Assembly: GCA_037576215.1 (NCBI GenBank)
Contig: JBANDB010000015.1
Location: 1 to 64,000, forward strand
Direction of reading: 5' to 3'
DNA: 64,000 nucleotides
Source of the DNA: Armillaria gallica
Taxonomy: Eukaryota > Basidiomycota > Agaricomycetes > Agaricales > Physalacriaceae
The notes beneath the pieces are model-generated. The model did not search any database. It was not told the DNA's origin and was given only the letters and a program-made list of their open reading frames with translations. Positions 37,148 to 48,700 of the stretch are shown piece by piece. Both the position numbers and the translations under genes were made by a program. The first letter of the stretch is position 1. Every line of letters starts with the position of its first letter.

Positions 37148-40100
37148 TTACAAATCAGCAAACCCTGTATCTTCGACACCAAGGTAGCTCGACTCTACGG
37201 ACCCATCAGAATCGGCGTCTTCTTCGGGAACGCCATCATTCCCGCTGTCCTCGGAGCTCAGATCCTCGCCATCATCATCATCTTCGTCATCGTCTTCATC
37301 ACCTTCCTCTAGTGTATCTTCGCCCACGGCAGTTTCATCACTCATGTCATTGGATCTTGTTTCGTGTGTGGTCTCGGCATCTGTCGCGTTATCTTTGTCT
37401 TTGAGAGGGTCCGCGCCGTGGCCAATGCCTCCGCCAAGATAGCGCATATACATGTCTCTATCAACGAAGCTTGCCGCGAGAAGATACGCAAGTCAGCCAG
37501 GAAGCGGTTAAAGGCCGTGAACTCACATCATGACGTAGTAATTCACCCAATCTTCGTCTTCTCCTGGATGTCGCGCGGTGGATGGGGAAAAATCGAGAAG
37601 TGTACGAGTACGACCAGCCGAAAATACTGGAGTCAAATGACATGCACGGAGAACCAGAGAGGGATCAACAAAACCGAATGCCCCTTCATCATCTTCAGGT
37701 ACGAATCCAATTTTGGGAAGGCGTGCACTCTTGAATCCCCACCTGTAGCCTGGCTCAGTTCCGTACCATCGAACCCACAAGAATTCCATGTTCTGGACAG
37801 AATGGCTGCGAGCTTCCGGTCCTGTATGGCACACTTGCGCATGAAAAATTCCAAGAACGCGAGCATACCAGAACGGATGAGCATGTGCACCGGTCTCGGG
37901 GGAAATCATCATGACATCGCTGTGCGTTCGAGGGTTAACGGAGTCTTGATCGCGTCGCATATCGTACGAGGTATAATTGATTCTCATCGTTTTATGTGCA
38001 TAGATCTTGTTGCTGACGATGTGGACAGATGCCCGTTGCGCGTCCGAGTATGTTTCTTCGTCACCGTCGAAGTCGCGGCCGAGCAAGCGGGTGAGCAAAT
38101 GGTTCTTCAGTTTGAATATAAACCCCTGTGGAAACTAATATCAGATACCGAGCCAAAACCAACTCTGTCACCGGTCCCTGTGTGACTCACAATCTTGGCA
38201 GGATCTTGGCCATTCATATGAACAAAGGAAATGATATCGTGTCGATACCTTCGAGACTCTGATATGATATGATGGAGTTCGGCGCAACCAGATTTACGTG
38301 AGTCCCTCTTTGAGCCCTTTATCGGATAAACATTCTCCATGTCATGCATTCCAAGCTGCCGTCTGAAATGTCGTCGTCGCCGCTCATGATTGGCGATTTG
38401 TTTCATGGCATTAGACTTGTTTGTTCGAGCATACAATCCTTTCACCGTACGATGTGCCAATTCTCCCTATCGGATAGCGTTAGCAATCAATTGAAGAACA
38501 GAGGACTCCACGAACTGTCTGTGTTGAGTACGAATCAGTCGTTCCGAAAATAGGAATGGTGGGAGCGTAATCAGCAAGGGCATGGAATTTATATGTATTG
38601 ATATTGAGCTGCCGCTTTTGTGGTCCTGGTTGAGGACTTGACGTAGTGATTGCTTGTGGCTGTATTTCGTTATGGTGAGAAGCCTCGGCTTCGGATTTTT
38701 TGGCGGCCCTTCGTACCCGTGCATTGACCTCTCTTGGAAGCTCCACCGTATCGAACTCCTTTGACCATTCTCGAAATTGGCGAAGCTCTTTTCCTATAGT
38801 GGTTGAGCAGGTTTTGAGTCGCTCCAAGGTAATGTCATTATGCATTCGCAGTTTGGCGAGAGCGTGCCATTCAGCAAGGCGAAAGAGTAGTGTCAAGATC
38901 CAGGAGTTATATGGTTCGTCAAGCAGGCCGTCGACAACTGGAATTAAATTCTGCAACCAATTAGTTGGGATAGAATGTTAGGAAGGTGAGAGTACTTGAA
39001 GGATGTCCTCGAAATCCCGAGCACCCAGTTTCTTCATTTCGGACACATTGTTGGCGAATTTTCGAATGGTATCAACCCCAAATGTTGGAATAAGTCGGAA
39101 TCTGCAGAAAGGCACGGACTGAGGACAAGACAGAGGTAAGAATCGATCATATACACGTACCGTTCATCGAAAATCTCTACTAGCTGCCTCTTCTTGGTCT
39201 TACCAGCTGCGTAGAGGATGCGCACAAGGTGTACAAGAACAGCCTTAAATACGCCCAACTCAAACTCATGCATCTGATCGACGACTAGCATCTGAAAAGG
39301 ATTGAACGTTGATCCGAGTTTTTCCACAAAGGCATTCTGTGACAGTAAAATTAATAGGTGATATACCAGTAACCGAATAGTATTTGAAACACACCATGGT
39401 CGGAACAATTGACTGCGGTTTGCATAACCTCTCCACTGCTGCGCTTCCAACAGTATATCCCTTATTGAAAATAAAGTTGCGTGCCCTCGTTATCTCATCC
39501 AACAAATACTTCCTAGCCATACGAACACGTAGCTTCAGATCGTATATGAGGCCCATCTGATCAGCTTTCTTCTTTGGAACAAGACAGCGAGGACACAGAA
39601 ATGCGCCGTTGTCTCGAATATTTGCAAGGAGTACTCTGCGCAATATTCAATGATCTGTCAGTACTCGGTCATGGAACAAATAAAAGTCATACTTTTCAGG
39701 ATAGTCGGCTGAGTATGTGAATATCCGGGGGTATACACGACGATAAACCCCATCCGTACATTTTATAACAATGCCGTGGATATAAGCATGGACAAACTCG
39801 GCATCCAGAAGTAATCTCCATGCCTCGTGCATGAGTTCGCGTCGACAGTGGGTCAGCAAGGCCTTCTGTTGATTTGTACTGATGTTGAGTGTGCGGAGGA
39901 GGTCTGATATCGAGTCAGGAAGCTAAGAGATATTCGTGAGCTGCCAGAACTAAATCCCAAAGTAATGAAGTGTACCGAAGGGAAAAATGCTGTTTGGTGG
40001 CATGCACCAGAGTCTGGCTTCGCACGGACATACTTGGACAGATTACCAAAGAAAGTGTACAGGGGCCATGCTTTCGCCGTCCCAAAGCTGGTGAGGTGAG

Positions 40101-41308
40101 TCGCATCAGACCAAAACATCAATGCAGCAATAACTTTCTCTAGTTTGCACCCAGGTTCATTTGCGGCCCGTTGGAGATCTCGTTGGGCATTCAGCCATGC
40201 GTCCGAGGTATACAGTTCATCGTATATACGTGTCTCGTGTCCAGTGAGTGGAGATACAAATATGCGACGAAATGGAGAAAAATGGAATAGGCGTGCTTGT
40301 GCATCCGTAAATGCAGCTTTGATGACCTCGACCAAAGGTCGGTACCGAAATCCTGGGACTGAAAAGACATGTACACCATTGGTGCTGTCTCCAGTCGGTA
40401 TCTTGATATCCAGAGTTGCCTCTTGCCAGCCATCCTTCAGTGAAGGCGAAGAGTTGATAGCAGCGTCCAGTTTACGATGCTCTCTTCCCACGTCGAACTG
40501 GGACTCGGATTTAAAATCCTCTGCATGGAAATCTGGGGCACGGATAACATCATTGACGAGGCGGTTAACCTCGCTTTCAGATTTGAGATTACTACCAGAA
40601 TCAACCCACTGCATGAGACGATATGTGCTCATGCTTGAGTAAGGGTATGGAGGTGGTAACATTGAGCCGATCTCTTCAGGAATAATGGTACTCGAAGATT
40701 CGGTGGAGTCAGGAAAATTAGCGAGATCCTGTGGTGTAATGAGCGCCTCAGGATAATAGGATGGCCGATTTGGAAAGAAGCGGAGGATGTGGAATGCGTT
40801 GGTGACAGTCTTGAACACATCGTGGACAATGAGGCGCACCCGAGGGATAATGGGTATCGGCTCTTCAGAAACAGCAGCAGCTACTGCAGGTGCAGCTTCT
40901 GGGAGACGGTCAATAAATCGGCGAGGAAGGCGATGCATGCGTTGCGGCCGTTCTGGTACAGACAAGATATCTGCAGATGAAAGTGGTAAATCCACATCCT
41001 GGTATTCTATTGCCTGCACCTTGAGAGCTTAGATTATAGCCAAGAGTAACATACTGTGCACGTACCTGGATGCTGGTCCCAGCATTTGCCATTTCTGAAT
41101 TAATCAGCGGCTCTTCCTCCCTTCCAGCCAAACTAGTATCCTCCAATCGCCTGCGCTTCTTGCGGTTTCGAGGCTTAACTTGAGACCGTAGTTGGATAAC
41201 GGCTTCGCAGCGGTTCTTGTGAAGTGAAAGTCCTCTTGCTGTACTGAATTTTCGGCCACACCCCGCTGAAGCTGGAACACAGGAGAAAGGGAGTACAAGC
41301 TCAGACAT
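37148..41308 (-). CDS. Plavaka transposase, ten exons, intact
   Basis: Exons: 41308-41066, 41013-39976, 39922-39693, 39635-39395, 39336-39161, 39101-38996, 38950-38516, 38466-38191, 38125-37527, 37469-37148. All introns are GT-AG, 45-65 nt, and every junction keeps frame, giving 1221 residues. The N-terminus has a C2HC-type finger (CVPASAGCGRKF, then LHKNRC). The core carries hallmark transposase segments: MFWSDATHLTSFGTAKAWP with a metal-binding-type DxxH, the GNLSKYVRAKP segment, a cysteine pair (FLCPRCLVPK), VVDQMHEFELGVFKAVLVH, and GELAHRTVKGLYAR. Near the C-terminus VDRDMYMRYLGGGIGHG is followed by a very acidic tail (DEDDDEDDDDGED). The protein is expected to cut and paste the element in the nucleus. 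The first intron could end at 41014 or 41020 (two residues difference). Confidence 0.9.
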
Positions 41309-41688
41309 GAGAAGAGTTAAGATGAGAAGCAAAACAGGATGCATTGTATGAGAGACAAGCACGCAACGAGCGGTCTAATAAGTTGGTTGGTCCGAGTCGG
41401 AGCAGCGGAATACAGGCATCCCGCGATCACCAGATTGACGCGTCGTAGTGGCTGTGATGCACCACGTGATAGGCCCATTGCTTGTTGAAGTTCATTTGGA
41501 ACCTTCCAGTTTCTCTCGTCGTGAAGGCCCATTGTGCCCGACACGGACCCACAAGATCTCTGGACTTCTAGACCTGTTTCTTTTCTTCTCCGATGCGGGC
41601 TCTTCTTCCGAGTCGGCAGTCAGCTCTTTAAGCATAAATACCTGGGACGCTGTGGCCAAAATTCAAATCCCTTACATCTGAAGCAACC
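41309..41688. promoter_or_regulatory. bidirectional promoter region of the Plavaka element
   Basis: The 380 bp between the two divergent start codons must carry both promoters. A TATA-like AAGCATAAATACC lies at about 41629-41641, roughly 50 bp before the plus-strand ATG. No comparable box was recognised for the transposase side. Confidence 0.5.
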
Positions 41689-43247
41689 ATGGCATCACCC
41701 CTTCAAGAATCGCAAATTCCCAACCTACCTGGATCTTCTCAGCTATCACAGTCAAACATTGGTCTTCTGAAACGGCGTATTGCAGAGCTGGAGGAAGAGG
41801 TGGCTGCATTGAAAGGTACTCCCCAAGCTAGACATCAGTGAGTTTATTAATGAATCTCTCCTTCATATCAGCTCTGTATATTGTCTCAGGGAATCCTTCA
41901 AGCAGATGGGGCGTGCCCTTCCTCGTGTCATGTCACCCTTTGACAGTGTTCGGAGTGTTGTGGATGAGAAAATCCGACGTCAACAAATCGAAGAGGATTC
42001 ATCTTCAGAAGACGGAGAGTCGGTTCTGCCTGCATTGGAGTAAGTGACATTGAGCATTAATCTTTCGGAGTTATTAACAGTACAACACAGGCAAGAGAGA
42101 CTCTTCCGAGGCTACCAGGCAATGGTTGATAGTCTTGGGCCCAGGATTGAACGGTCTCTCTTGGGCAGTGAGACCACAGCAGGTGAATTCAATAATATCT
42201 GCACCTTGGTAAGTGCCTACAGTTAGTGTTCCATATCAGCTGTCTAATTTTAATTGAAGCTCAGCCATGGTGCCAGCGCTGCCAGAACTGCCGACACTCA
42301 CTGTCTCATGGTCAAAGTGCCGGAGTGGATCAACCGCTCGATTAAGCTCGCTGATATGCAAGAGGAGTTACTGGATACTGAGACTCGTATTGGTCGCGGC
42401 TTTGACCATTACATCACTGGAGCCTATTTGTGTCCCATCGAGTATGATTGGTCCGATCCAAAGTACGTTGCATGACCACTAAAAGATATATTGACATCTC
42501 ATATCATCTAGTGTACGTGCAGCGCTACAGAACGGTGATCCGCAGTATCCAGTTACTGCGGAATCTTGGCCTCGATTCCTATTCCCCGACCCTGAACTGG
42601 ACCACAATGACAGCGATGAAGGCTTTGCGCAGTCTCCACTCTTACAGAAGGTTATTCGAAGTTCTATCTCAATTTTTTCTTACAGTCTTAGTGATGTTTT
42701 GAATGCCTGCAGGCGTGGAAATGTCTTATGACATCCCCCCGATCTGCAGAGGAGATTGATCTCAATACGCCAGCCTCTCGTGTCAAACGGCAGAAGAGAA
42801 ATCCGCCACGCTGTGTGGCTAATACTGTCAGCTTGAAATCGGTGACTGCACGCAGCATTGCCTACGTGGCTATTCAAGCTGGGTTCTTTGATGTTCTATC
42901 TAGGGTTGCGTTCTCATCTTATTTATACAGCTTCGGATTGCGTTGACACAGAGCGGCTGGCAACAAGTGGATGGCGATTTCGACTATCACGTTTTCTTCA
43001 ACAACATTGTTGATTACTTCGAGGATGCCCCTGGACCTATAGCGGAGGCGAAGGTGAAGGCCGTGTTGGAATGGTGGACTAAGTGATTCTCCCATCTGTT
43101 GTGGAATCACCTACTGATGTTCCATTTCCTAGCAGTGTATTTAAGACCGGAAAGACTCGACTTTCCCAGTCCCTTCCTAACGGTGGCTCTGTGAAACGAT
43201 TGGCAGCGAAGAGAGATGAACAAGAGCGAGGGGAACATACGGTATAA
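41689..43247 (+). CDS. DUF6698-family protein, partner gene of the Plavaka transposase
   Basis: Eight exons: 41689-41837, 41890-42039, 42091-42208, 42260-42462, 42512-42650, 42713-42865, 42931-43082, 43133-43247, about 392 residues. Residues 1-47 end in a coiled coil (LLKRRIAELEEEVAALKG). A MGRALPRVMSPFDSVRS segment follows, then CPIEYDWSDP-NVRAALQNG, PVTAESWPRFLF, SPLLQK-AWKCLMTSPRSA, and a Lys/Arg-rich C-terminus (VKRLAAKRDEQERGE). This matches my recollection of a family that is often found next to Plavaka transposases and whose role is unknown; nucleic-acid binding is a guess from the basic tail. The exon 6/7 junction is uncertain because a donor at 42889 would also keep frame with a 42-nt intron or shorter. 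Confidence 0.8.
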
Positions 43248-43805
43248 ATTCGTGGCCGATTTATATAAACGTTGTACCTACATTCTGTTTTCGGTCGTTG
43301 ATTATAACAAATTCATTATTTCCAAGTTTCCCTGACTTTTACCACAATGAGCGTAGTAAATACGACCACCTGAAAACCACTGCAGTGCGTTTATGATATT
43401 ACAAACTTACTATCAGACGGTGATCATCTTATACATGCATATGACTGCAAGTGATTGTACTAATGTCTTCCGAAGCTTGATATGCGTTACCGACATTGGA
43501 AACATTGATAATAATACATGAAGATTACTATTCCTCCAATGTTCATATGGACATATAAGTCTGCCGCAATTATTTCGGATGTTGCGATGCATTTTGAGCC
43601 TTGCCACGGGCTCATATGGCCATATAAATCTTTGTCCAATTCACTGATGGTGTTCGATACGTATACGGATTACGGCACGTCGGCCAACTGTCAGTGGCTT
43701 AAAGGCGTGATCTATCATGTGACGACTATATATTCTGTCAAATTCGAAGCTCTTACGCCTTGACTAGTGACTCGTGATCCGTCTGACTGACAGTCCGATT
43801 GAAGG
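43248..43805. other. interval between Plavaka genes and HET gene 2
   Basis: No gene seen. It should contain the right end of the Plavaka element. The last 60 bases or so (from about 43745) resemble the sequence just before HET gene 1, so the duplicated block begins here. Confidence 0.45.
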
Positions 43806-45690
43806 ATGACACTAATGGATAAGGATGAGGGTACGTATTGATTTCCTTTGTTTTACTCATACGCACCAACTAAGGAAAGTTTGCAGTTGAAGGCCACCGA
43901 TTCATGGTCGGCGGACTGGCTATGAGATTGAAAAACTGCATGCCCTGGCACCCGCGCGACGGGGCGTACATAGCAGTATTAGTAAGTATGTCATACAGCA
44001 GCAAAAGAACACTTGATAACATCTCTACTATGCAAAGCTCCCCGAGGTGACAATCTCCGCCCGCACTGAGATCGACCAAGCAGAGGAGGAGATCGTCGTT
44101 CCATTACAACGGACCTACACCGGCAGAAACCCTGTGATATCGGCCTCCCTCGCCGACATTCCCTGTGCTATGTTCGGTGTCTCGCGCCTCTTAGACCGAC
44201 TCAACCCCATCCTCGGAACATCGTGCACCATGGACACCCCATCATTACCCTCTCTTCTTGAAGATTGCATCACGAAGAAATATGACTTTGGTACTGCCTA
44301 CAGCCGTCTTCGTGCAGTGTGGCACACTGAGGACTGGAATACCGTCCGGGACGAACTACGCGGCTCTGAGGCTGACGACCAGTGGGAGCGACGAATTTCG
44401 GGGTTTGGAAACGGTAGTGTTGATGCGTACATAGAACCTCGGCGTGTCTGGGATCTGTACGGCAATCGTGTCGTACCAATGTGGACCACTGGCGAGAAAT
44501 ATCCGCATGCAATATCACATGCTTGGGTGGACGAGAATGATCGCGTGGATGTGTGGACCCCCATCAATGGACGTGAATGGCCCGTGCCTATTCCGAAGGA
44601 TACCAACCTCGACCTGATCCGCATTGAGATGCTAAATAGGGGCTTGGAGTACGTGTGGTTGGATGTGCTCTGTTTAAGGCAGAAAGGAGGGCCAAGGGAG
44701 TATCTGCGTGCGGAGGAGTGGACGCTGGATGTGCCCACCATTGGACGGGTGTATCAATGGACCAAAACGCACTGCTACCTAAGTGGCCTGGGGTGCCCAC
44801 TCAGCCTGACAGAGGACTACTTTGACAGTGATCGTTGCTGGTTTAATCGTGCGTGGACGCTGCAGGAGATCGGATTTGACGGTTATGAAATTTGCGGAGT
44901 TACGCCAGATGGTCCACTACACGCGAAGGCAGACAAGGACGGTAACTACGACACTCAGGTTCTGACAACATTTCACCAGAAGCTGCGGGGCCTGAAGCGC
45001 TGGGAATACCAAACATTTGGCGTGCTGGAGGAGATGCGGCGCCGGGTGTCGACAAACCCGGTGGATAAGATTGCGGCGATGGCGAACCTTCTGGAGTCAT
45101 TCAGAATACCAGTATACTACGAGGGCCAGTCTCTAGAGGATGCATGGACAGCCTTCATGAATACGTCTGGTCACGTCATGCGGGGGGATCTATTCTTTAA
45201 GTATCCAGAACCGGGAAATGCAGATGCAAAATGGCGACCGTCATGGAACCAAGTCCAGGAGAAGTCTCTGTCTGAGCATGATACACGGCAGGGCACATAT
45301 ATGGGCGTTCAGCGGCATAGAGCCGATGTCGATCAATATCAGGGGTTCTGCGTTGAAAACGGATTTGTGCGCGGATTGGCTGTATTAGGCTCGCCAGGAA
45401 CGCATAGATATGGGGAGTTGCTTGTTGAAGATGCAGACAGGATACAGCACGTATTCACCATTACTGCAGCACACCAGTACCCTATACCCGAAGACACGTA
45501 TACGCTGATCGGACTCAGGGAACGATCGTATCTGGGCACCAAGTACACGCACTGGGTACAGTGGGTAGTCGGGCAAAGACTGTCGGACGAGAGCTTCGAG
45601 AAACTGTCAGTGTTGACAATCGCCGCAGACGTAACAACAAGAATGTTGGATGTCACGGGCGGACAAGAGCGAGTCAATATTCTAGTATAA
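43806..45690 (+). CDS. HET-domain (heterokaryon incompatibility) protein 2
   Basis: Model: exon 1 43806-43830, intron 56 nt, exon 2 43887-43981, intron 43982-44037 (GTAAGT...CAAAG), exon 3 44038-45690, giving 590 residues. Both joins keep frame: MTLMDKDE/VEGHRFMVGG and AYIAVL/LPEVTISART. HET motifs: HAISHAW at about 197-203, EYVWLDVLCLRQ at about 244-255, RAWTLQE at about 311-317. It is a clear paralogue of the 12.5-kb gene, nearly identical through the HET core but different before LPEVTI and more variable at the C-terminus. No ATG precedes exon 3 in frame, so the upstream exons are needed. The ATG used by gene 1 is altered here (GACAG instead of GAATG), and the start chosen is the next one. 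Confidence 0.8.
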
Positions 45691-45929
45691 TGTGGGTACA
45701 TACCCTGTAGTCTTCTTCATGACTCCATATTCCCGACTCGAACAGCTATTGAATCCATCACTAGGTTACCAGTTTTACGTTCATCCTGGTTCTTCGCTGG
45801 AATAGACGATTACGCAGGACCATTTTGTAGATCACTAGCAATCCAATCCGTTGTAGGATACCGACAGAAAAGCTATGATGTTCTTGCTGCGTCAACTTTG
45901 CCAAATACACACAGAATTGAAACTGAACG

Positions 45930-46990
45930 TGGATGTGAGCAAAAAAAGGTCGCACACCACCAGCACTGCGGTCGAGCTGAACTCAGAAAGTCCGTCCTCG
46001 GCGACCGACCGTATAAAGTATCCGCAGGCCGGTGGAAGAAGCGTTCCATACAAGAAATGTAGGAACATTTTCCTTCGCTTTTGCCATGAATCTTATTATT
46101 GACTAGCGAGACGTCGGCGACGGCGTCAAGGAAGTTGAAGGTCCAAAATGACATCTTACCATGATTTCTTTGAGCTACCGACTTTGTCTTTTTGTGTCGC
46201 AGTCAAAAGTGTAAAAATCGGTGTATTGAGCAACCAATGTAATGAGACATAATAATATCATGGAAAGCGATGCGGATCAGCAGCAAGCCAAGATACCAAA
46301 ACCAGGAATCAGTTATCAAGAATGCGGCCGAGGCATGAGTGATGTACATACCAGTGATAGAACTTCGCATCTGCGTCACTGATAATCGTCTCACAATCTG
46401 AGAATGCCGATGTAACCTGACTATATGCGTGTTCCGAACGTGGTCTGTTCCTCGGTAAGCAATGAACAGCACCGACAAGAGTGATACGTACCGTACCCTA
46501 TTCCAACGAGTGCCTGAAGACTTAAATTCTCTGCACTTTTCCCTGCGTTGTTGTCGTGGAAAATATGTCGATATCGCAACTACTGTGGAACGAGGTGATA
46601 GCTCAAGACAGCCTGCTAGTTGACTATGAGTAAAACCGCGTTGCCCAGGTCCAGGACGCACCATGCGAATGCATAACGTCGGCCATTATCTACCTCTGCT
46701 ACGTTGAAGCATCATCCGGTTTCCATGCGACGGTCCTGCACAAACAAGGACCGTGTACCCGAGAACGAAGCGGCCACCGCTAAATCGTAGACAGAGAGTA
46801 CCCGAGGGTGAGCTCTATGGCGACGTTGAGGAGTTCTCCATAGACGGGAATGGATAGGTTTCATGGCAGACTCTTCGTTGTCAGATCGGGAGCAGCACGG
46901 TGGTCGTTGTGGACAAGATGGACATCGGAGTCTAAATAGTGTTGGGCCGGCCCGCTGAATGCTGCCATCCTATGCTGTCAGGTGTCGGTT
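45930..46990 (-). pseudogene. decayed intron-rich gene, copy C2
   Basis: Counterpart of 16690-17760. The first exon starts near 46969 (MAAFSGPAQHYLDSD) but meets a stop after about 33 codons. The interior keeps the same intron positions, for example an acceptor CATATAG near 46421 followed by an exon reading QVTSAFSDCETIISD. Together with HET gene 2 it forms a block duplicated from, or to, the 12.5-17.8 kb region, here without the 2.2-kb spacer. Confidence 0.5.
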
Positions 46991-47599
46991 CCCAGAAGAC
47001 AGCGCGTGCTTGGCATTGGTATACGCTGCTGTAATTGATAGCCACGACGTAGGCGTTCTTGAAGAGGTGGTATCGGAGAGGCACACCGATACTGAGTCTA
47101 ACACAGTGGTCTAAACATCTACGAAGAGACGACATAAGGACACTAGATAGGGAGCTGTGTTAGGCTCATCAATTCATACATCAATGGCGTTGAAACTGGT
47201 GCACGTACCTGTTGATACAAAGAAGCCAAACGACCAAAGTTACATAGAGCGATGAGTCTATCTGATTGAAGGTACAGATACGTCGCTGCCTCCATGTCTC
47301 CGTTTTCTGGTGGTAGCGAAGGAAAATCACCGTTGCCATGCTAACATGGTGCCAATGTGACTGATCGACTTCTAGCAGATTGGGCTACACGATGATCATC
47401 AACAAAAGGGAAGGAACGAATGAAAAGGAGACACTAAGAGTCGCGTATAATTGGTCAGATAAAAGAGAAAAGAGAATGTGGGTCGCTAGGTCGCTGGGTC
47501 GCCGGGCCTTAGAAGACGAAGATGGAACGTCAGTCAGTCCTGGGCTGCTATCTGATGGCGCAGAAGTTGGCCTGATCTTCGACCACTGAGCGACTGAGA
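46991..47599. other. no gene recognised
   Basis: Only a 69-codon frame (47380-47589) of charged, unremarkable composition. No match elsewhere in the window was noticed. Confidence 0.35.
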
Positions 47600-48700
47600 A
47601 ATATTACCGCCCGATTTTCGCATGCGGTACAAAAGGAGTACATGGGAACAGCAATGTTATTCGGGCCTACATAGATACAACATATATCTGATGCATGGTG
47701 TTAGCAAAATCGTCGTCAGGTAAAATGGTAATAGCGTACAAAGAGGTAGAGAATGTCATGCTGGATAGGTCCTTCATGATACGGTATTCTAGTCGATGAA
47801 GGTCAGGCAAGGAATTTTTGGTGAGAGAAGGAAGAATTCACCATCTAACAAGACTGAGCAGTTGCATAGAAAATCCTTGGATATCATGATCAGCTTATGC
47901 GACGGGGAGTACGGGTCTTCGGTGACTCGGGAAAGTAGCGGTGCGAGAATTCCTACAGCGCCGAAAGATGGATGGTTGAGCCCCGGAGGAAGTTTCGAGA
48001 AGGATATAAAGACTCACGATGTCATCCCAGGGATTGCCTTCAATCCTCGTACCAAGACGAGCCGAGAATTGTCGATCTCCAAGAATAATGCCCAGTTCGA
48101 AAGCTTCGTCAAAATAACGCTAGAGATGGCAGACAGAAAAAAATCAATGAATAATGGGCGATACGCAAAGAGAAAGGTTGCGCTTAGTTATCACGGATGG
48201 GTACGAGATCCATTTTCACCTTTGTCTTCCTTTAACACGTCCAAACCAGCTGTAGAACAGTAGTCCTGTCAAAGACAGTGAAGAAAAGGTGCAGGGAAGG
48301 GGTGCAGTACGTGCATGAGTCGCAAGGTGCTGGGCGTCAAGGAAGGAAGGAAGGAAGGAACGCCAAGTCGGAGCCTCAACCACAGTGGAAGTCCCCCGGA
48401 CACTAGGCGTGCACAGACCCTTGACGCGTTTCCGTGGGAAAGCCTCCGGAGTCCTTTCGGATCTGCACTCAATGCAGGGCTGCTTCATTCCATACAGACT
48501 ACCGTTCCCTTCTTCCCAATAAATTGTATACTTATGCTTTGTGGCACAGGTTCCTTCGCTCGCAGTGGTTGACAAGAGGATCACTGTTCACGAAATATCT
48601 GTTCTTTGCTCGTCGATGGACTGGGGGAATTTCAGAGTCAGGGTCTCTATCGGTGGTACACTCAAAAATCAATCAACAAGGGCTTATGGGAGCCAAATTC
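47600..48700 (+). pseudogene. decayed gene, copy B2
   Basis: Inverted counterpart of 8570-9640. Shared elements in order: TGCGGTACAAAAGGAG, CCTACATAGATAC and ATATCTGAT, a GGTAATAGCGTACAAA segment, ATACGGTATTCT, TCAGGCAAGGAATTTTTGG, GAGTACGGG, the GGAAGGAAGGAAGGAA run near 48340, and GGGTCTCTAT near 48638. A 155-codon frame at 47796-48263 is the longest, but the homologous stretch at the B1 locus does not encode a similar peptide in one frame, so it is probably not translated. The original function is unknown. Confidence 0.5.

Larger units (their letters stand above)
37148..43247. mobile_element. Plavaka-type DNA transposon, coding core
   Basis: Two divergent intact genes, a transposase on the minus strand and a DUF6698-family gene on the plus strand, make up the pair I recall as accompanying Plavaka elements in Agaricomycete genomes. 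Neither gene has a detectable lesion, so the element may be autonomous and recently active. The coordinates cover the genes only. I could not find terminal inverted repeats or a target-site duplication by eye within about 0.5 kb on either side. Confidence 0.85.

Noticed and set aside
37364..38185. 273-codon plus-strand open frame
   Set aside because: Long, but antisense to transposase exons 9 and 10, whose protein matches the Plavaka C-terminus. No independent motif.
40145..41032. 165-codon and 81-codon plus-strand frames under the transposase
   Set aside because: Antisense to transposase exon 2; the minus-strand frame carries the family signatures and consistent introns.
36890..43680. GGATTACGGC on both sides of the Plavaka genes as a target-site duplication
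   Set aside because: Ten bases can match by chance in two 500-bp flanks, the length does not fit CACTA-like elements, and no inverted termini adjoin it.
47796..48263. 155-codon open frame as a real gene
   Set aside because: The homologous inverted copy at 8.9-9.4 kb does not preserve this reading frame.
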